The translations under genes were made by a program, and so were the position numbers. Shown one piece after another: positions 17,782 to 25,461 of a stretch of 64,000 nucleotides of DNA. The notes below the pieces were generated by a model, which ran no database searches, had not been told where the DNA came from, and saw only the letters and a program-made list of their open reading frames with translations. The DNA is taken from the NCBI GenBank assembly GCA_902778895.1, contig CACYZF010000004.1, forward strand, positions 1 through 64,000. The letters are read 5' to 3'. This DNA is from an uncultured bacterium (GTDB lineage Bacteria; Verrucomicrobiota; Lentisphaeria; Victivallales; UBA1829). Numbering within the stretch: position 1 is the first letter of the stretch; each line of letters opens with the position of its first letter.

Positions 17782-20391
17782 ATGCAGGACATTGTCTTTT
17801 ATGTGGCTGCGAAAGAAACGCTCGGCAAGGTCCGGGACTACTCGAACATGCGCAGTTCGGATGCACCGCTTTTGACGCTCGGAGTTGCAGTTTGTCTGCG
17901 GATGAGAGTGTTCGATGACGTCGAAGTATCGACGCCGTATTCGATTGCTTCGTTTGACGGCATCACGGACTGGCAATGGTGTATGGACGATGACTTCAAT
18001 CGGAGTACGGCCCGTGCGCTTGTTGCGGACACGGGCGGTGTCTCCGTTCACTCCGTGATCGATACGGTCAACGGCGAGACCATGAACTTCACGGAATTCG
18101 TGATTCAGATTTCCAATATGAACACGGAAAAACTCGCGGCCTGGGTCGGGAGCGAGGGGACAAAAAAAGGGTTGACCGGGGAGCTCGTCGGATACGATAA
18201 CGTCGGACATGCCGTTTTTGTGCTTCAGGTAGAGGATTTCTCCGTCAGGAACCGTGTCGCCGGACTTGGCGATCCGACGGTACTGGATCAGGAAATCGTA
18301 ACCCGCACGCAGGCAGAACTGATGGTTCAGACGGCTGTTTCCACATTGGATGCAGCGAAACAGGACAAACTGGGCTCCGGAAATGCCGGGACGGGTATCT
18401 CGATCTCCAGTGCCGGCGTAATCAGTGCCGGGAATGTTCCGCAGAGCGCCGTCACAGGTCTTGTATCCGACTTGAGCAACAAACAGAACAGGTTGTCTAC
18501 CGGATTCTGGATTGCAATTGATGATGATTTCATTGCCGTTGAGCGTTTTCACCCCATTCTTGGCCCTTATACCAGCAATACCGTTACGCTGGATGCCGGG
18601 ATGGCATACAGAATTTACGCCACCAATGCCGCGGTAACCTTGGATACTGTTTCTATTCCGAATAATTCGTGGGGGATGGAAGGACATGCTGAAATCTTTG
18701 TCGCTAATACCGGATATATCCATACAACGTCGCGTGTTGTACTGGCAGACGCGCTCGAACCGGACGCTGTGAACAACTGCACGGTGCGTTTTCATGACGG
18801 ATACGCAATCATCAGCGTGGAAGACCATATTGCGGGCTATATCGTCGTTTCCGCGACCGGAACCACGGCGGGTACGCTTCCCTATGCGCTCAGTTCCGCA
18901 ACACAGGAATACGTCGCCTTTGATGCGACGCTCAACGGCTCCACGTTCGACCTCTCCGGCGCGGTGACGAATAGAGAAAAGCACGTGGTGGGGAATGGCT
19001 ATAGCGAAACCACCCTGACGGGCGGCGTGAACTGCACCTCGAAAACCACCTTCTCGAACCTGAGCATGAACGGGGTGGTCAACTCCGGCGGCACAATGAC
19101 GCTCGGAGACGTGAACATACCGAACGGCGGCACGCTCACAATGAATGGCGGTACGTTAAAAGTCGAAAAAGTTGTCGGCAACGGCGGCGTGATTGACCTC
19201 GGCGGCACTCGAATTGAGGTCACCAGCAATTCTTCTGCATATGCAAGTGGTTGTACAATTACCAATGGGTCGAATGGCACCTTATCGACCCTTGATGCCG
19301 GAGAAGTTGTGCAACTTGATAATTGCTTATTTTCGGGAAATATAGGCAAAATGGGCACAGCCCTGAATATGTATAACGCTGCAACGGCTTACGTAACGGG
19401 CTGCACGTTCAGTAACAATATTAGCGAGCAACACGGAGAGGCATGTATTGTCGGCGCTCGCTATGGTGGCGTTGTTCACCTCAGCTCATGCACGGTTTCT
19501 GGCAATACGATGTATAACTCAATCGCAGTAGGTGTTTGGCATAATAATTCGTGGGCTGAAATCAAAGATTGTGTTATAGAAGGTGACGTTGTTCTGATGA
19601 ACGCTACAAGCGGCAAAACGTCAGCAGTCCTTGCTGGTAGCAATACCATCGACAGAATACGCGAGGGAAACAATGGAACCTATTGCACAGTAGTCATCTC
19701 TTCCGGCGCTGTTGTCAACCTCACCAGTTCAATCGCCCCCGGAAGCGGTATCACGTTTGAACCCGGTGGAGCTTTGGTCAACGCGGCGAAACTCGACAAC
19801 ATGACCGTGCCGCGAATTGACAGTTCCGGGATTGTGAACCTCGGCAGCTCTTTCGTTACCGTTTCCAGTGGCGGAACTGCGTATGCGAGCGGATGCACGT
19901 TCACAAGCGGCTACAACAGCTCCGGCGGCGCGTTCTACGGTTACAATGACTGTCTGCTTCAACTCGCGAACGTTACCCTTACGGGCAATTCGGCCGGCAA
20001 CGCAGATGCTGTCTACATGCGCGGAACAGTCGAGCTTGAAAGCTGTACCGTTTCCGGCAACCTGCCGACAAGCAAGGCGGATATCGTGTTGCGCGGCGGA
20101 TCAGGTCATATCAAAGACTGCACCATTGAGCGAATCGTCCTCGCAAATCTGACAATCGGTTCGACCCTAGTCGCGCATCTTGACATCGAAGGATCAAATA
20201 CCATCGGCTACGTCGCAAGCCCGGACGACGGCACTGTAACCATTTCCGGCGGCGCTGTTATCAACCTCACTTCAAGTATCGTTCCGGGCGGCACGATTGA
20301 AGTCCTGACTGGCGGTTGCACGGTCAACGGAAACGTTATTCCTGCAGGAACGTACACCTCGATTGATTCCAACGGACAACCGACTGAATAA
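17782..20391 (+). CDS. Tail-fibre/adhesin-like protein with beta-helix repeats
   Basis: An 869-residue protein, the longest in the cassette. Residues 1 to about 180 look phage-specific. Around 195-240, a KQDKLGSGNAGTGISISSAG stretch resembles phage fibre collars. From about 400 to the end it is Gly/Ser/Thr/Asn-rich, with Cys-rich right-handed beta-helix-like turns (ASGCT, SCTVSGN, IKDC) and V-ISSGA or ISGGA motifs like those of the AIDA-repeat gene at the left edge. Two long modules, about residues 473-655 and 680-850, repeat each other. AAAGGGAAT precedes the ATG. The likely role is receptor or surface binding. The part around 19200-19700 is visibly less GC-rich than its surroundings. Confidence 0.75.
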   Translation: MQDIVFYVAAKETLGKVRDYSNMRSSDAPLLTLGVAVCLRMRVFDDVEVSTPYSIASFDGITDWQWCMDDDFNRSTARALVADTGGVSVHSVIDTVNGETMNFTEFVIQISNMNTEKLAAWVGSEGTKKGLTGELVGYDNVGHAVFVLQVEDFSVRNRVAGLGDPTVLDQEIVTRTQAELMVQTAVSTLDAAKQDKLGSGNAGTGISISSAGVISAGNVPQSAVTGLVSDLSNKQNRLSTGFWIAIDDDFIAVERFHPILGPYTSNTVTLDAGMAYRIYATNAAVTLDTVSIPNNSWGMEGHAEIFVANTGYIHTTSRVVLADALEPDAVNNCTVRFHDGYAIISVEDHIAGYIVVSATGTTAGTLPYALSSATQEYVAFDATLNGSTFDLSGAVTNREKHVVGNGYSETTLTGGVNCTSKTTFSNLSMNGVVNSGGTMTLGDVNIPNGGTLTMNGGTLKVEKVVGNGGVIDLGGTRIEVTSNSSAYASGCTITNGSNGTLSTLDAGEVVQLDNCLFSGNIGKMGTALNMYNAATAYVTGCTFSNNISEQHGEACIVGARYGGVVHLSSCTVSGNTMYNSIAVGVWHNNSWAEIKDCVIEGDVVLMNATSGKTSAVLAGSNTIDRIREGNNGTYCTVVISSGAVVNLTSSIAPGSGITFEPGGALVNAAKLDNMTVPRIDSSGIVNLGSSFVTVSSGGTAYASGCTFTSGYNSSGGAFYGYNDCLLQLANVTLTGNSAGNADAVYMRGTVELESCTVSGNLPTSKADIVLRGGSGHIKDCTIERIVLANLTIGSTLVAHLDIEGSNTIGYVASPDDGTVTISGGAVINLTSSIVPGGTIEVLTGGCTVNGNVIPAGTYTSIDSNGQPTE

Positions 20392-20403
20392 GGAGGCACT
20401 ACC

Positions 20404-20790
20404 ATGAAATATTTTACCATTGACGGAAAAACCTACAACAAGCTCCCCGACCCCTGCAACGGGGTCAGCCCCATGACCGAAGAACGGTTTGTCGCCCTCG
20501 GCGGCACGATTACGGATGACGGCGAACCGACCCAGGAGGAACGCGTCCGTGGCGCATTTACCGACCTTATCGCCGACCTCGCGAGCAAGACCGACAAAAT
20601 CACGCCGGAGGAATTCTTGCGGAAAGCTCAGAACGGCATTTCGTCCGACCTCATCACGTTTGCTCGGGAGCGCGGCGTGCCGGAGGAAGTCATCGCCGAA
20701 GGCCGCGCCCGCACCGTCGAGATCATGGCGGACGCGCTCCGGTTCGGCATGAGCTGGGCGGACCTCGTGAACGGAGTGGCCGGAGCATGA
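20404..20790 (+). CDS. Small cassette protein after the fibre gene
   Basis: A 128-residue protein beginning 12 bases after the fibre stop, with AAGGAGG upstream. The N-terminal YFTIDGKTYNKLPDP is beta-like; the rest (FTDLIADLASKTDKITPEEF, IMADALRFGM) is helical. Short genes directly after a fibre are often fibre-assembly chaperones, but I see no motif that proves this. It overlaps the next gene by four bases (ATGA). Confidence 0.55.
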   Translation: MKYFTIDGKTYNKLPDPCNGVSPMTEERFVALGGTITDDGEPTQEERVRGAFTDLIADLASKTDKITPEEFLRKAQNGISSDLITFARERGVPEEVIAEGRARTVEIMADALRFGMSWADLVNGVAGA

Positions 20791-21176
20791 TTGCCCGCCG
20801 TATTTCGTACCTTCGGGCGTTTTGCTGTGAATTCCATGCTGTTGCGCCGGATTCCTTCTGGAGCGCTTCGGATGATGAACTCGCACAGGCATTCAACGGT
20901 ATCGGTGCGGAGCATTGGCCGAACTGGTTGCGGGCTGTACTGACCGCCTTGCTGAGGCCCTTTCAGGCGGCGGCGCTCGTACATGATTGGGAATATAGCC
21001 GGAACGTCAAAAGTTATGGCGCATTTACTGCGGCGAATCGGCGTCTGGCAGTCAACATAGCACGCGAGGCGCTGTATGATTGCCATCCGGGCGTGATCCC
21101 GGCAGGCGTACTGGCGGCGCTTCTGTGTCAGATCTTCGGCTGGCGTGCCTACAAACGGGGAAGGCTGCGCTTATGA
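20787..21176 (+). CDS. Small cassette protein with an HDWEY motif
   Basis: A 129-residue protein with LVHDWEYSRN at about residues 65-74 in a helical context. An HD--Y motif is the catalytic dyad of phospholipase A2-like folds, including those in some virus capsids, and similar short proteins occur near phage lysis genes. No calcium-loop motif is obvious, so the enzymatic role is only a suggestion. The C-terminal part has a hydrophobic helix (GVLAALLCQIFGW) followed by basic residues. It overlaps both neighbours by four bases, so the three genes are translated together. Confidence 0.5.
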   Translation: MIARRISYLRAFCCEFHAVAPDSFWSASDDELAQAFNGIGAEHWPNWLRAVLTALLRPFQAAALVHDWEYSRNVKSYGAFTAANRRLAVNIAREALYDCHPGVIPAGVLAALLCQIFGWRAYKRGRLRL

Positions 21177-21403
21177 CGGACCAGGACAAAAACGAGATCG
21201 CCGCCATCTTCACCGATATCCTCGCCTCATACGACCACGGCTGCCCGAACGGGATCGACGCGAAGACGGCGGACACGCTGCGATCGCTTGCCGAGGCGTT
21301 CCAGACCGGCCGGAAAACGGCAATGAAAGCGTTCATCACGCTCGTCATCGGAGCCGTCTGTGCCGCCTTCCTCGCCGGAATGAAGGAGTTTTTCAATAAG
21401 TGA
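21173..21403 (+). CDS. Small one-helix membrane protein, holin-like
   Basis: A 76-residue protein with an acidic/polar N-terminal half and one hydrophobic helix at about residues 52-68 (AFITLVIGAVCAAFLAG), ending in a short charged tail. The start overlaps the previous stop as ATGA. Size, topology and position next to a small lipoprotein gene suggest a lysis role such as a holin or spanin partner, but the sequence alone does not establish it. Confidence 0.5.
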   Translation: MTDQDKNEIAAIFTDILASYDHGCPNGIDAKTADTLRSLAEAFQTGRKTAMKAFITLVIGAVCAAFLAGMKEFFNK

Positions 21404-21426
21404 TCTCAAACATCAGGAGTTCAACC

Positions 21427-21837
21427 ATGTTTCGATTCATTTGGTTTTTTGTTCCCGCCGCTTCGCTTGTCGTGTTTGCCGGGTGTTCCGGCGTCAATAC
21501 CGCGCTCGGCGGGCTCGCGGAGAAATCCCTGTCCGGAAGCGGCACGGTCGCGATCCAGCGTGTCGGCATTGATCCGGACACTGCCGCGCCCGTGCTGAAA
21601 AGCACGATCATCACCGGAGACTACGCAAGCGCGCCGGAGGGGACGTACGCGCTTCAATACCGCCGGAGGACCGCTCCGGGCATCTTCAATTCGGCATCGG
21701 TCTCACACGAGGTCACGATCAATTACATCGGGACCGCCGACCGTCTGGCGGATGCAGTCGAACTCGTCCGTTCCGATCTCGAACCGGAACCATCCGCGTT
21801 TACGGACGACACGGCCTCCGGGCTCCCCGAAAACTGA
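21427..21837 (+). CDS. Cassette-encoded lipoprotein
   Basis: A 136-residue precursor. Residues 1-18 form a signal peptide with a lipobox ending VVFAGC, so Cys18 should be lipidated and the protein anchored in a membrane. CAGGAG precedes the ATG at 21427; an in-frame ATG at 21400 would place a polar leader before the signal and is less likely. The mature part has a GGLAEKSLSGSGTVAIQRVGI region and is probably beta-rich. It is longer than typical Rz1 spanins. It is the last gene before the strong terminator. Confidence 0.65.
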   Translation: MFRFIWFFVPAASLVVFAGCSGVNTALGGLAEKSLSGSGTVAIQRVGIDPDTAAPVLKSTIITGDYASAPEGTYALQYRRRTAPGIFNSASVSHEVTINYIGTADRLADAVELVRSDLEPEPSAFTDDTASGLPEN

Positions 21838-21875
21838 CCGTTTCCAACACACGAATAAACCCTTTTTTATCACTT

Positions 21876-21917
21876 GCCGCCGGGCAGAGTTTGCTGGCTT
21901 TTCCCGGCGGCTTTTTT
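21876..21917 (+). terminator. Strong intrinsic terminator closing the phage-like cassette
   Basis: GCCGCCGGG (21876-21884) pairs with CCCGGCGGC (21903-21911) and is followed by six T residues. It separates the cassette from the oxygen-defence operon. Confidence 0.9.
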
Positions 21918-21949
21918 GTTTTTCTTCCCGCCTTTTCCTGATTGCGGAC

Positions 21950-21978
21950 TTGATTTTTCCGTGCCCCGGTGATACAGT
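21950..21978 (+). promoter_or_regulatory. Promoter of the superoxide reductase operon
   Basis: TTGATT (21950-21955) and TACAGT (21973-21978) are 17 bases apart, about 90 bases before the superoxide reductase start and directly after the cassette terminator. No repressor site is recognisable, though a PerR-type site might be expected. Confidence 0.6.
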
Positions 21979-22069
21979 ATTGCAACAATCGCGGATGCTT
22001 GAAAAAACGGAACGGATCCGCCGTCCGGAGACTTTGCGTCCGAATCTGCAAATCCGAGGGGGAAATACA

Positions 22070-22468
22070 ATGAAAGAACCGAACACGATCTGGAAATGCA
22101 CGGAATGCGGCATCGTTTTCGAGGCGCTTCTGCCATGCGAAAAAGGCGACGACTGCATCCCGGCCTGCTGCGGACGCGGCTTGACCCGCATGATGGAGAA
22201 TCATTCCGACGGCGCGGGCGAGAAGCACGTTCCGGTGGCCGCAGCTCACGGCGATCAGCTGAAAGTCTCGGTCGGCGCGATGGCGCATCCGATGCTGGAG
22301 GCGCATTACATCCAGTGGATCGAGGTCGTCGACGGCGACATGGTCTACCGCAAATACCTGAAGCCGGGCGACGCGCCGGAAGCCGTGTTCCCTGTCAAAT
22401 ACCGCGCCGGCCTCATCCTGCGCGAATACTGCAATCTTCACGGCCTCTGGGCCTTCACGATCCCGTGA
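22070..22468 (+). CDS. dfx: Desulfoferrodoxin (superoxide reductase)
   Basis: A 132-residue cytoplasmic enzyme that reduces superoxide to peroxide without making oxygen. The N-terminal desulforedoxin iron site has C10, C13, C33 and C34. The catalytic iron centre is marked by EKHVPV (H53), the AHPMLEAHYIQWIE segment and CNLHGLW near residues 123-129, which supplies the Cys and last His ligands. GAGGGGG precedes the ATG. A flavodiiron protein and rubredoxin follow, forming the classic anaerobe oxygen-defence set in which rubredoxin supplies electrons. Confidence 0.95.
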   Translation: MKEPNTIWKCTECGIVFEALLPCEKGDDCIPACCGRGLTRMMENHSDGAGEKHVPVAAAHGDQLKVSVGAMAHPMLEAHYIQWIEVVDGDMVYRKYLKPGDAPEAVFPVKYRAGLILREYCNLHGLWAFTIP

Positions 22469-22522
22469 CAGCAACCTGAAATCAAACTCAACATACCCTC
22501 ACGAAAGGACACACGCACGATT

Positions 22523-23728
22523 ATGATGAAAGCGATCCGGATTTCCCCCAAAGTCTGGTGGGTCGGCGCCATCGACTGGCAGCTCAAGGAATTCCACGGC
22601 TACACCACACGCCGCGGCTCCACCTATAACGCATTCCTCATCATGGACAAGAAGATCACGCTCATCGACACGGTCAAGGCTCCGTTCCTCGGCGAGATGA
22701 TGGAGCGCATCGCATCCGTCGTCGACCCCGCGAAGATCGACGTGATCGTATCCAACCATGCCGAGATGGACCACTCCGGCGCCCTGCCGGAGACCATCGC
22801 CCGCGTGAACCCGTCCGCCGTCTATGCCTCCACCCTCGGCGTGAAGGCGCTCGAAGCTCACTTCCACGACCTCGCCGGGAAGATCACACCCGTGAAGAGC
22901 GGCGACGCCATCGAGCTCGGAGAGTCCTCGCTGAAGTTCGTCGAGACCCGCATGCTCCATTGGCCGGACAGCATGTTCAGCTACCTCACCGGCGACAACA
23001 TCCTGTTCTCACAGGACGGTTTTGGCATGCACTATGCGGTCGCCAGGATCTTCGCGGACGAAAATGACCTCCCGACCATGCGCGAGGAAGCCGAACGCTA
23101 CTACGCGAACATCCTCCTGCCGTATTCTCCGCAGGTCCTGAAGCTCCTCGAGGCGTTCCCCGGACTCGGGCTCGACATCGCGGTCATAGCCCCCGACCAC
23201 GGTCCTCTGTGGCGCGGCGACATGCTGGACACGCCGCTCGCATGGTACAAGGAATTCGCCGAACAGGCCGTCACGCCGAACGCCGTCGTGCTCTACGACA
23301 CCATGTGGCACAGCACCGAGAAAATGGCGTTTGCCATCGCCGACGCCATCCGTGAGACCGGATGCGGCGTCCAGGTCCTCTGCCTGGCCTCCTGCACGCG
23401 CAGCGACGCCGCGGCCGCCATGCTGAAGGCTTCCGCCATCGTCGTCGGATCTCCCACCATCAACAACGACCTCTATCCCCGTACGGCCGACGTCCTGACC
23501 TATCTGCGCGGACTCCGTCCGAAGAACATGATCGGCGCGGCGTTCGGTTCCTTCGGCTGGAGCGGCGAATCCGTCGCGAAGATCGAGGAATACCTGAAGG
23601 GCGCGGGCGTCGAACTCGTCGCCCCCGGCCTGAAAGTCAAATACGTACCCACCGCGGCGGCGCTTGATCAGTGTGCGGCCCTCGGCAAAGCCGTCGGCGA
23701 CGCCCTGCTCGCGCGCTCCGCTCAATAA
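22523..23728 (+). CDS. Flavodiiron protein (A-type flavoprotein, rubredoxin:oxygen oxidoreductase)
   Basis: A 401-residue soluble enzyme that reduces oxygen to water (or nitric oxide in some members). The N-terminal metallo-beta-lactamase-like domain holds the diiron site, with H79-E81-D83-H84 in SNHAEMDHSG and later ligands in RMLHWPDSM and APDHGPLWR. The C-terminal flavodoxin domain begins near residue 252 (VVLYDTMWHSTEKMA) and binds FMN. No rubredoxin domain is fused; a separate rubredoxin gene follows 30 bases later and is the expected electron donor. Confidence 0.95.
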   Translation: MMKAIRISPKVWWVGAIDWQLKEFHGYTTRRGSTYNAFLIMDKKITLIDTVKAPFLGEMMERIASVVDPAKIDVIVSNHAEMDHSGALPETIARVNPSAVYASTLGVKALEAHFHDLAGKITPVKSGDAIELGESSLKFVETRMLHWPDSMFSYLTGDNILFSQDGFGMHYAVARIFADENDLPTMREEAERYYANILLPYSPQVLKLLEAFPGLGLDIAVIAPDHGPLWRGDMLDTPLAWYKEFAEQAVTPNAVVLYDTMWHSTEKMAFAIADAIRETGCGVQVLCLASCTRSDAAAAMLKASAIVVGSPTINNDLYPRTADVLTYLRGLRPKNMIGAAFGSFGWSGESVAKIEEYLKGAGVELVAPGLKVKYVPTAAALDQCAALGKAVGDALLARSAQ

Positions 23729-23758
23729 CCACGTTCGAAACAGAAAGGAATCTCCGTC

Positions 23759-23917
23759 ATGAAAAAGTATGTTTGCAGCGTCTGCGGTTATGTCTATGAC
23801 CCCGCCGTCGGCGATCCCGACAGCGGAATCGCGCCCGGAACCGCCTGGGAAGACGTCCCGGAAGATTGGGTTTGCCCCGTCTGCGGCGTTTCCAAGTCCG
23901 ATTTCAATCCGGAATAA
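23759..23917 (+). CDS. Rubredoxin
   Basis: A complete 52-residue rubredoxin. The iron site is formed by two CxxC knuckles: C6 and C9 ([11 protein letters not shown]) and C39 and C42 ([10 protein letters not shown]). The aromatic core residues (Y4, Y11, Y13, W30, W37, F49) are all present. AGAAAGGAA gives a strong ribosome binding site. It is the third gene of the superoxide reductase-flavodiiron operon and should carry electrons to both enzymes. A terminator follows after about 80 bases. Confidence 0.97.
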   Translation: MKKYVCSVCGYVYDPAVGDPDSGIAPGTAWEDVPEDWVCPVCGVSKSDFNPE

Positions 23918-23995
23918 TCGCAACATCTTTCCGGTCGCCGGTTTTTGTCGCTCCGCCCGCTGAAAATGCGACGGGGTGATGGATATCACTACGTC

Positions 23996-24033
23996 AGCCC
24001 TTCGTCGTCTCTCTTGCGGCGGAGGGCTTTTTT
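23996..24033 (+). terminator. Intrinsic terminator after rubredoxin
   Basis: AGCCCTTCGTCG pairs with CGGCGGAGGGCT, including a few G-U pairs, around a short loop, followed by six T residues (24028-24033). Confidence 0.85.
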
Positions 24034-24331
24034 GTTAATTCGGCACTCCCGGAGACGCCTGCGATCCGACGGGATGACGAGAAAATTAGATAGATTAGAG
24101 ATAAACATCATCTTTATAATAGAAGGGCGTTTCGAACCCGTTTTTTTCTGCCGTCAAAAGATGACGGTCATTTCGTCAAATCCGTCCGACATTCCGTCAA
24201 TAAATTTGTAATGAATGAATTGCAAATGACGAACGGGGCGTCATTTGCCGATGGGTATAGTAAGGCTGCCATTGGTATTGGCGATAGAAAAAAGGGAGTC
24301 CAGGGGACAATAAAAAGCGAAAAGTCTGCTT
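24034..24331. other. AT-richer intergenic region with inverted repeat
   Basis: About 300 bases without a gene, between the rubredoxin terminator and the 3' end of the YceD-like gene. It is less GC-rich than the surroundings. CGTCA-type words recur (at about 24162-24200), and a perfect 10-base inverted repeat lies at 24222-24231 and 24239-24248. I see no coding sequence or known RNA. Confidence 0.6.
24222..24248. repeat. Perfect 10-bp inverted repeat, 7-base spacer
   Basis: GCAAATGACG (24222-24231) and CGTCATTTGC (24239-24248) are exact reverse complements. It could be a weak terminator for the minus-strand gene ending at 24332 or an operator-like site; there is no promoter nearby to decide. 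Confidence 0.6.
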
Positions 24332-24976
24332 TTATTCCTTGGACTTTTTCTTCGCCGCGGGCTTTTTTGCCGCGGGCTTTGCGTCGGCCTTTTTCGCGGC
24401 CGGTTTTGCCGGTGAAGACTTCGCGGCCGGTTTCTTTTCCGCCGGTTTCTTCGCAATCGTCTTTTTTGCTGGCTTCTCCGGCGCGAGGTTCAGGGCGTCG
24501 AGCTGATCCCACGGCGACGGTGCGGCGGCGTCCGGTTCGGGTTCCGCCTGCTGCGTATCGCAGGCGCACGACGCGTGGTTGAGATTTGCGCCGCACATCG
24601 GGCAGATGCCTTTGCAGTCCGGGGAACAGTAGAAGCAGGACGGGAAGGCGAGAAGAAGCTCCTCGCGCACCTCGTCCGTGAGGTCGACTTCCAGATCGCG
24701 GACCTTCTCAAAATGGAAGCAAAGGTCCTTGACGGCGATCGTGACGCGGATGTCGTCGAGACAGCGCGCGCAGACCGTGGCGAGCGGGACGGACGCCTTG
24801 CCGGTCACGATGAGATCGGCTCCGGCCATGACCGCCGACAGATGGTACGTGATGTCGCCTGCGGGGGCGAGCGGCGGATCGGCGTCCGGCGGAATCTCCA
24901 GAATATCAGCGGATTCCGTGCCGTCGAGCAGATACGGGGTATCGGGGAGGATATGCGAAGTATTGATGATGATCAT
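24332..24976 (-). CDS. YceD/DUF177-like protein with cysteine cluster and histone-H1-like tail
   Basis: A 214-residue protein. Residues 1 to about 165 match the DUF177/YceD family, linked to 23S rRNA accumulation and usually encoded before rpmF: CARCLDD at 69-75, the acidic DLEVDLTDEVREELLLAFP stretch and WDQLDAL at 156-162. Cysteines C69, C72, C114, C117, C121, C125 and C128 could bind zinc. Unusually, residues 167-214 are a Lys/Ala/Pro-rich tail made of AAKK and PAKK words, like bacterial histone H1-like proteins, which should bind RNA or DNA. No rpmF follows. The start at 24976 overlaps the coaD stop by four bases. Confidence 0.75.
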   Translation of the reverse strand: MIIINTSHILPDTPYLLDGTESADILEIPPDADPPLAPAGDITYHLSAVMAGADLIVTGKASVPLATVCARCLDDIRVTIAVKDLCFHFEKVRDLEVDLTDEVREELLLAFPSCFYCSPDCKGICPMCGANLNHASCACDTQQAEPEPDAAAPSPWDQLDALNLAPEKPAKKTIAKKPAEKKPAAKSSPAKPAAKKADAKPAAKKPAAKKKSKE

Positions 24977-25461
24977 GATCTGGCTTGCTCCATTTTGCTG
25001 CGGATGGCGGCGACGACCTCCGGGGGCACGAACGCGGAAACGGAACCGCCGCAGGACGCGATCTCGCGGATGAGGCGCGAACTCAGGAACGAGTATTCGG
25101 GGCTCGGCATCATGAAGAGCGTTTCGCAGGCCGGATTCAGTTCGCGGTTCATGAGCGCCATCTGGAATTCGTACTCGAAATCGGAGACGGCGCGAAGGCC
25201 GCGGATGACCGCCGAGACTTCGAACGAGGATACGGCGTCGGCGAGTAGTCCGGTGAACGTGACGACGCGGACGTTCGGGATGGTCGCTGTGACCTTGCGG
25301 ATGAGCTCGATACGCTCGTCCGTCGTGAAGAGAGGGGATTTCTCCGAATTGCGCGCGACCGCCACAAGCACCTCGTTCGCAATGCGCGCCGCGCGCCGGA
25401 TGACGTCCAAATGCCCGTTCGTGACCGGGTCGAAACTGCCGGGATACATGAGCCGTTTCAT
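24973..25461 (-). CDS. coaD: Phosphopantetheine adenylyltransferase (CoaD)
   Basis: A 162-residue enzyme that adenylates 4'-phosphopantetheine in coenzyme A synthesis. The nucleotidyltransferase signature GSFDPVTNGH spans residues 8-17, with T14 and H17 in the TxGH motif. The second signature appears as SSRLIRE near residue 128, and the family segment RGLRAVSDFEYEFQMA is intact. The length is typical. It overlaps the upstream phosphoesterase gene by four bases and the downstream YceD-like gene by four bases, so all three are probably translated in series. Confidence 0.97.
   Translation of the reverse strand: MKRLMYPGSFDPVTNGHLDVIRRAARIANEVLVAVARNSEKSPLFTTDERIELIRKVTATIPNVRVVTFTGLLADAVSSFEVSAVIRGLRAVSDFEYEFQMALMNRELNPACETLFMMPSPEYSFLSSRLIREIASCGGSVSAFVPPEVVAAIRSKMEQARS

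Noticed and set aside
17782..20391. Diversity-generating retroelement target in the fibre gene
   Set aside because: The window has no reverse transcriptase and no template-variable repeat pair; the internal duplication is protein-module sized and diverged at all base types.
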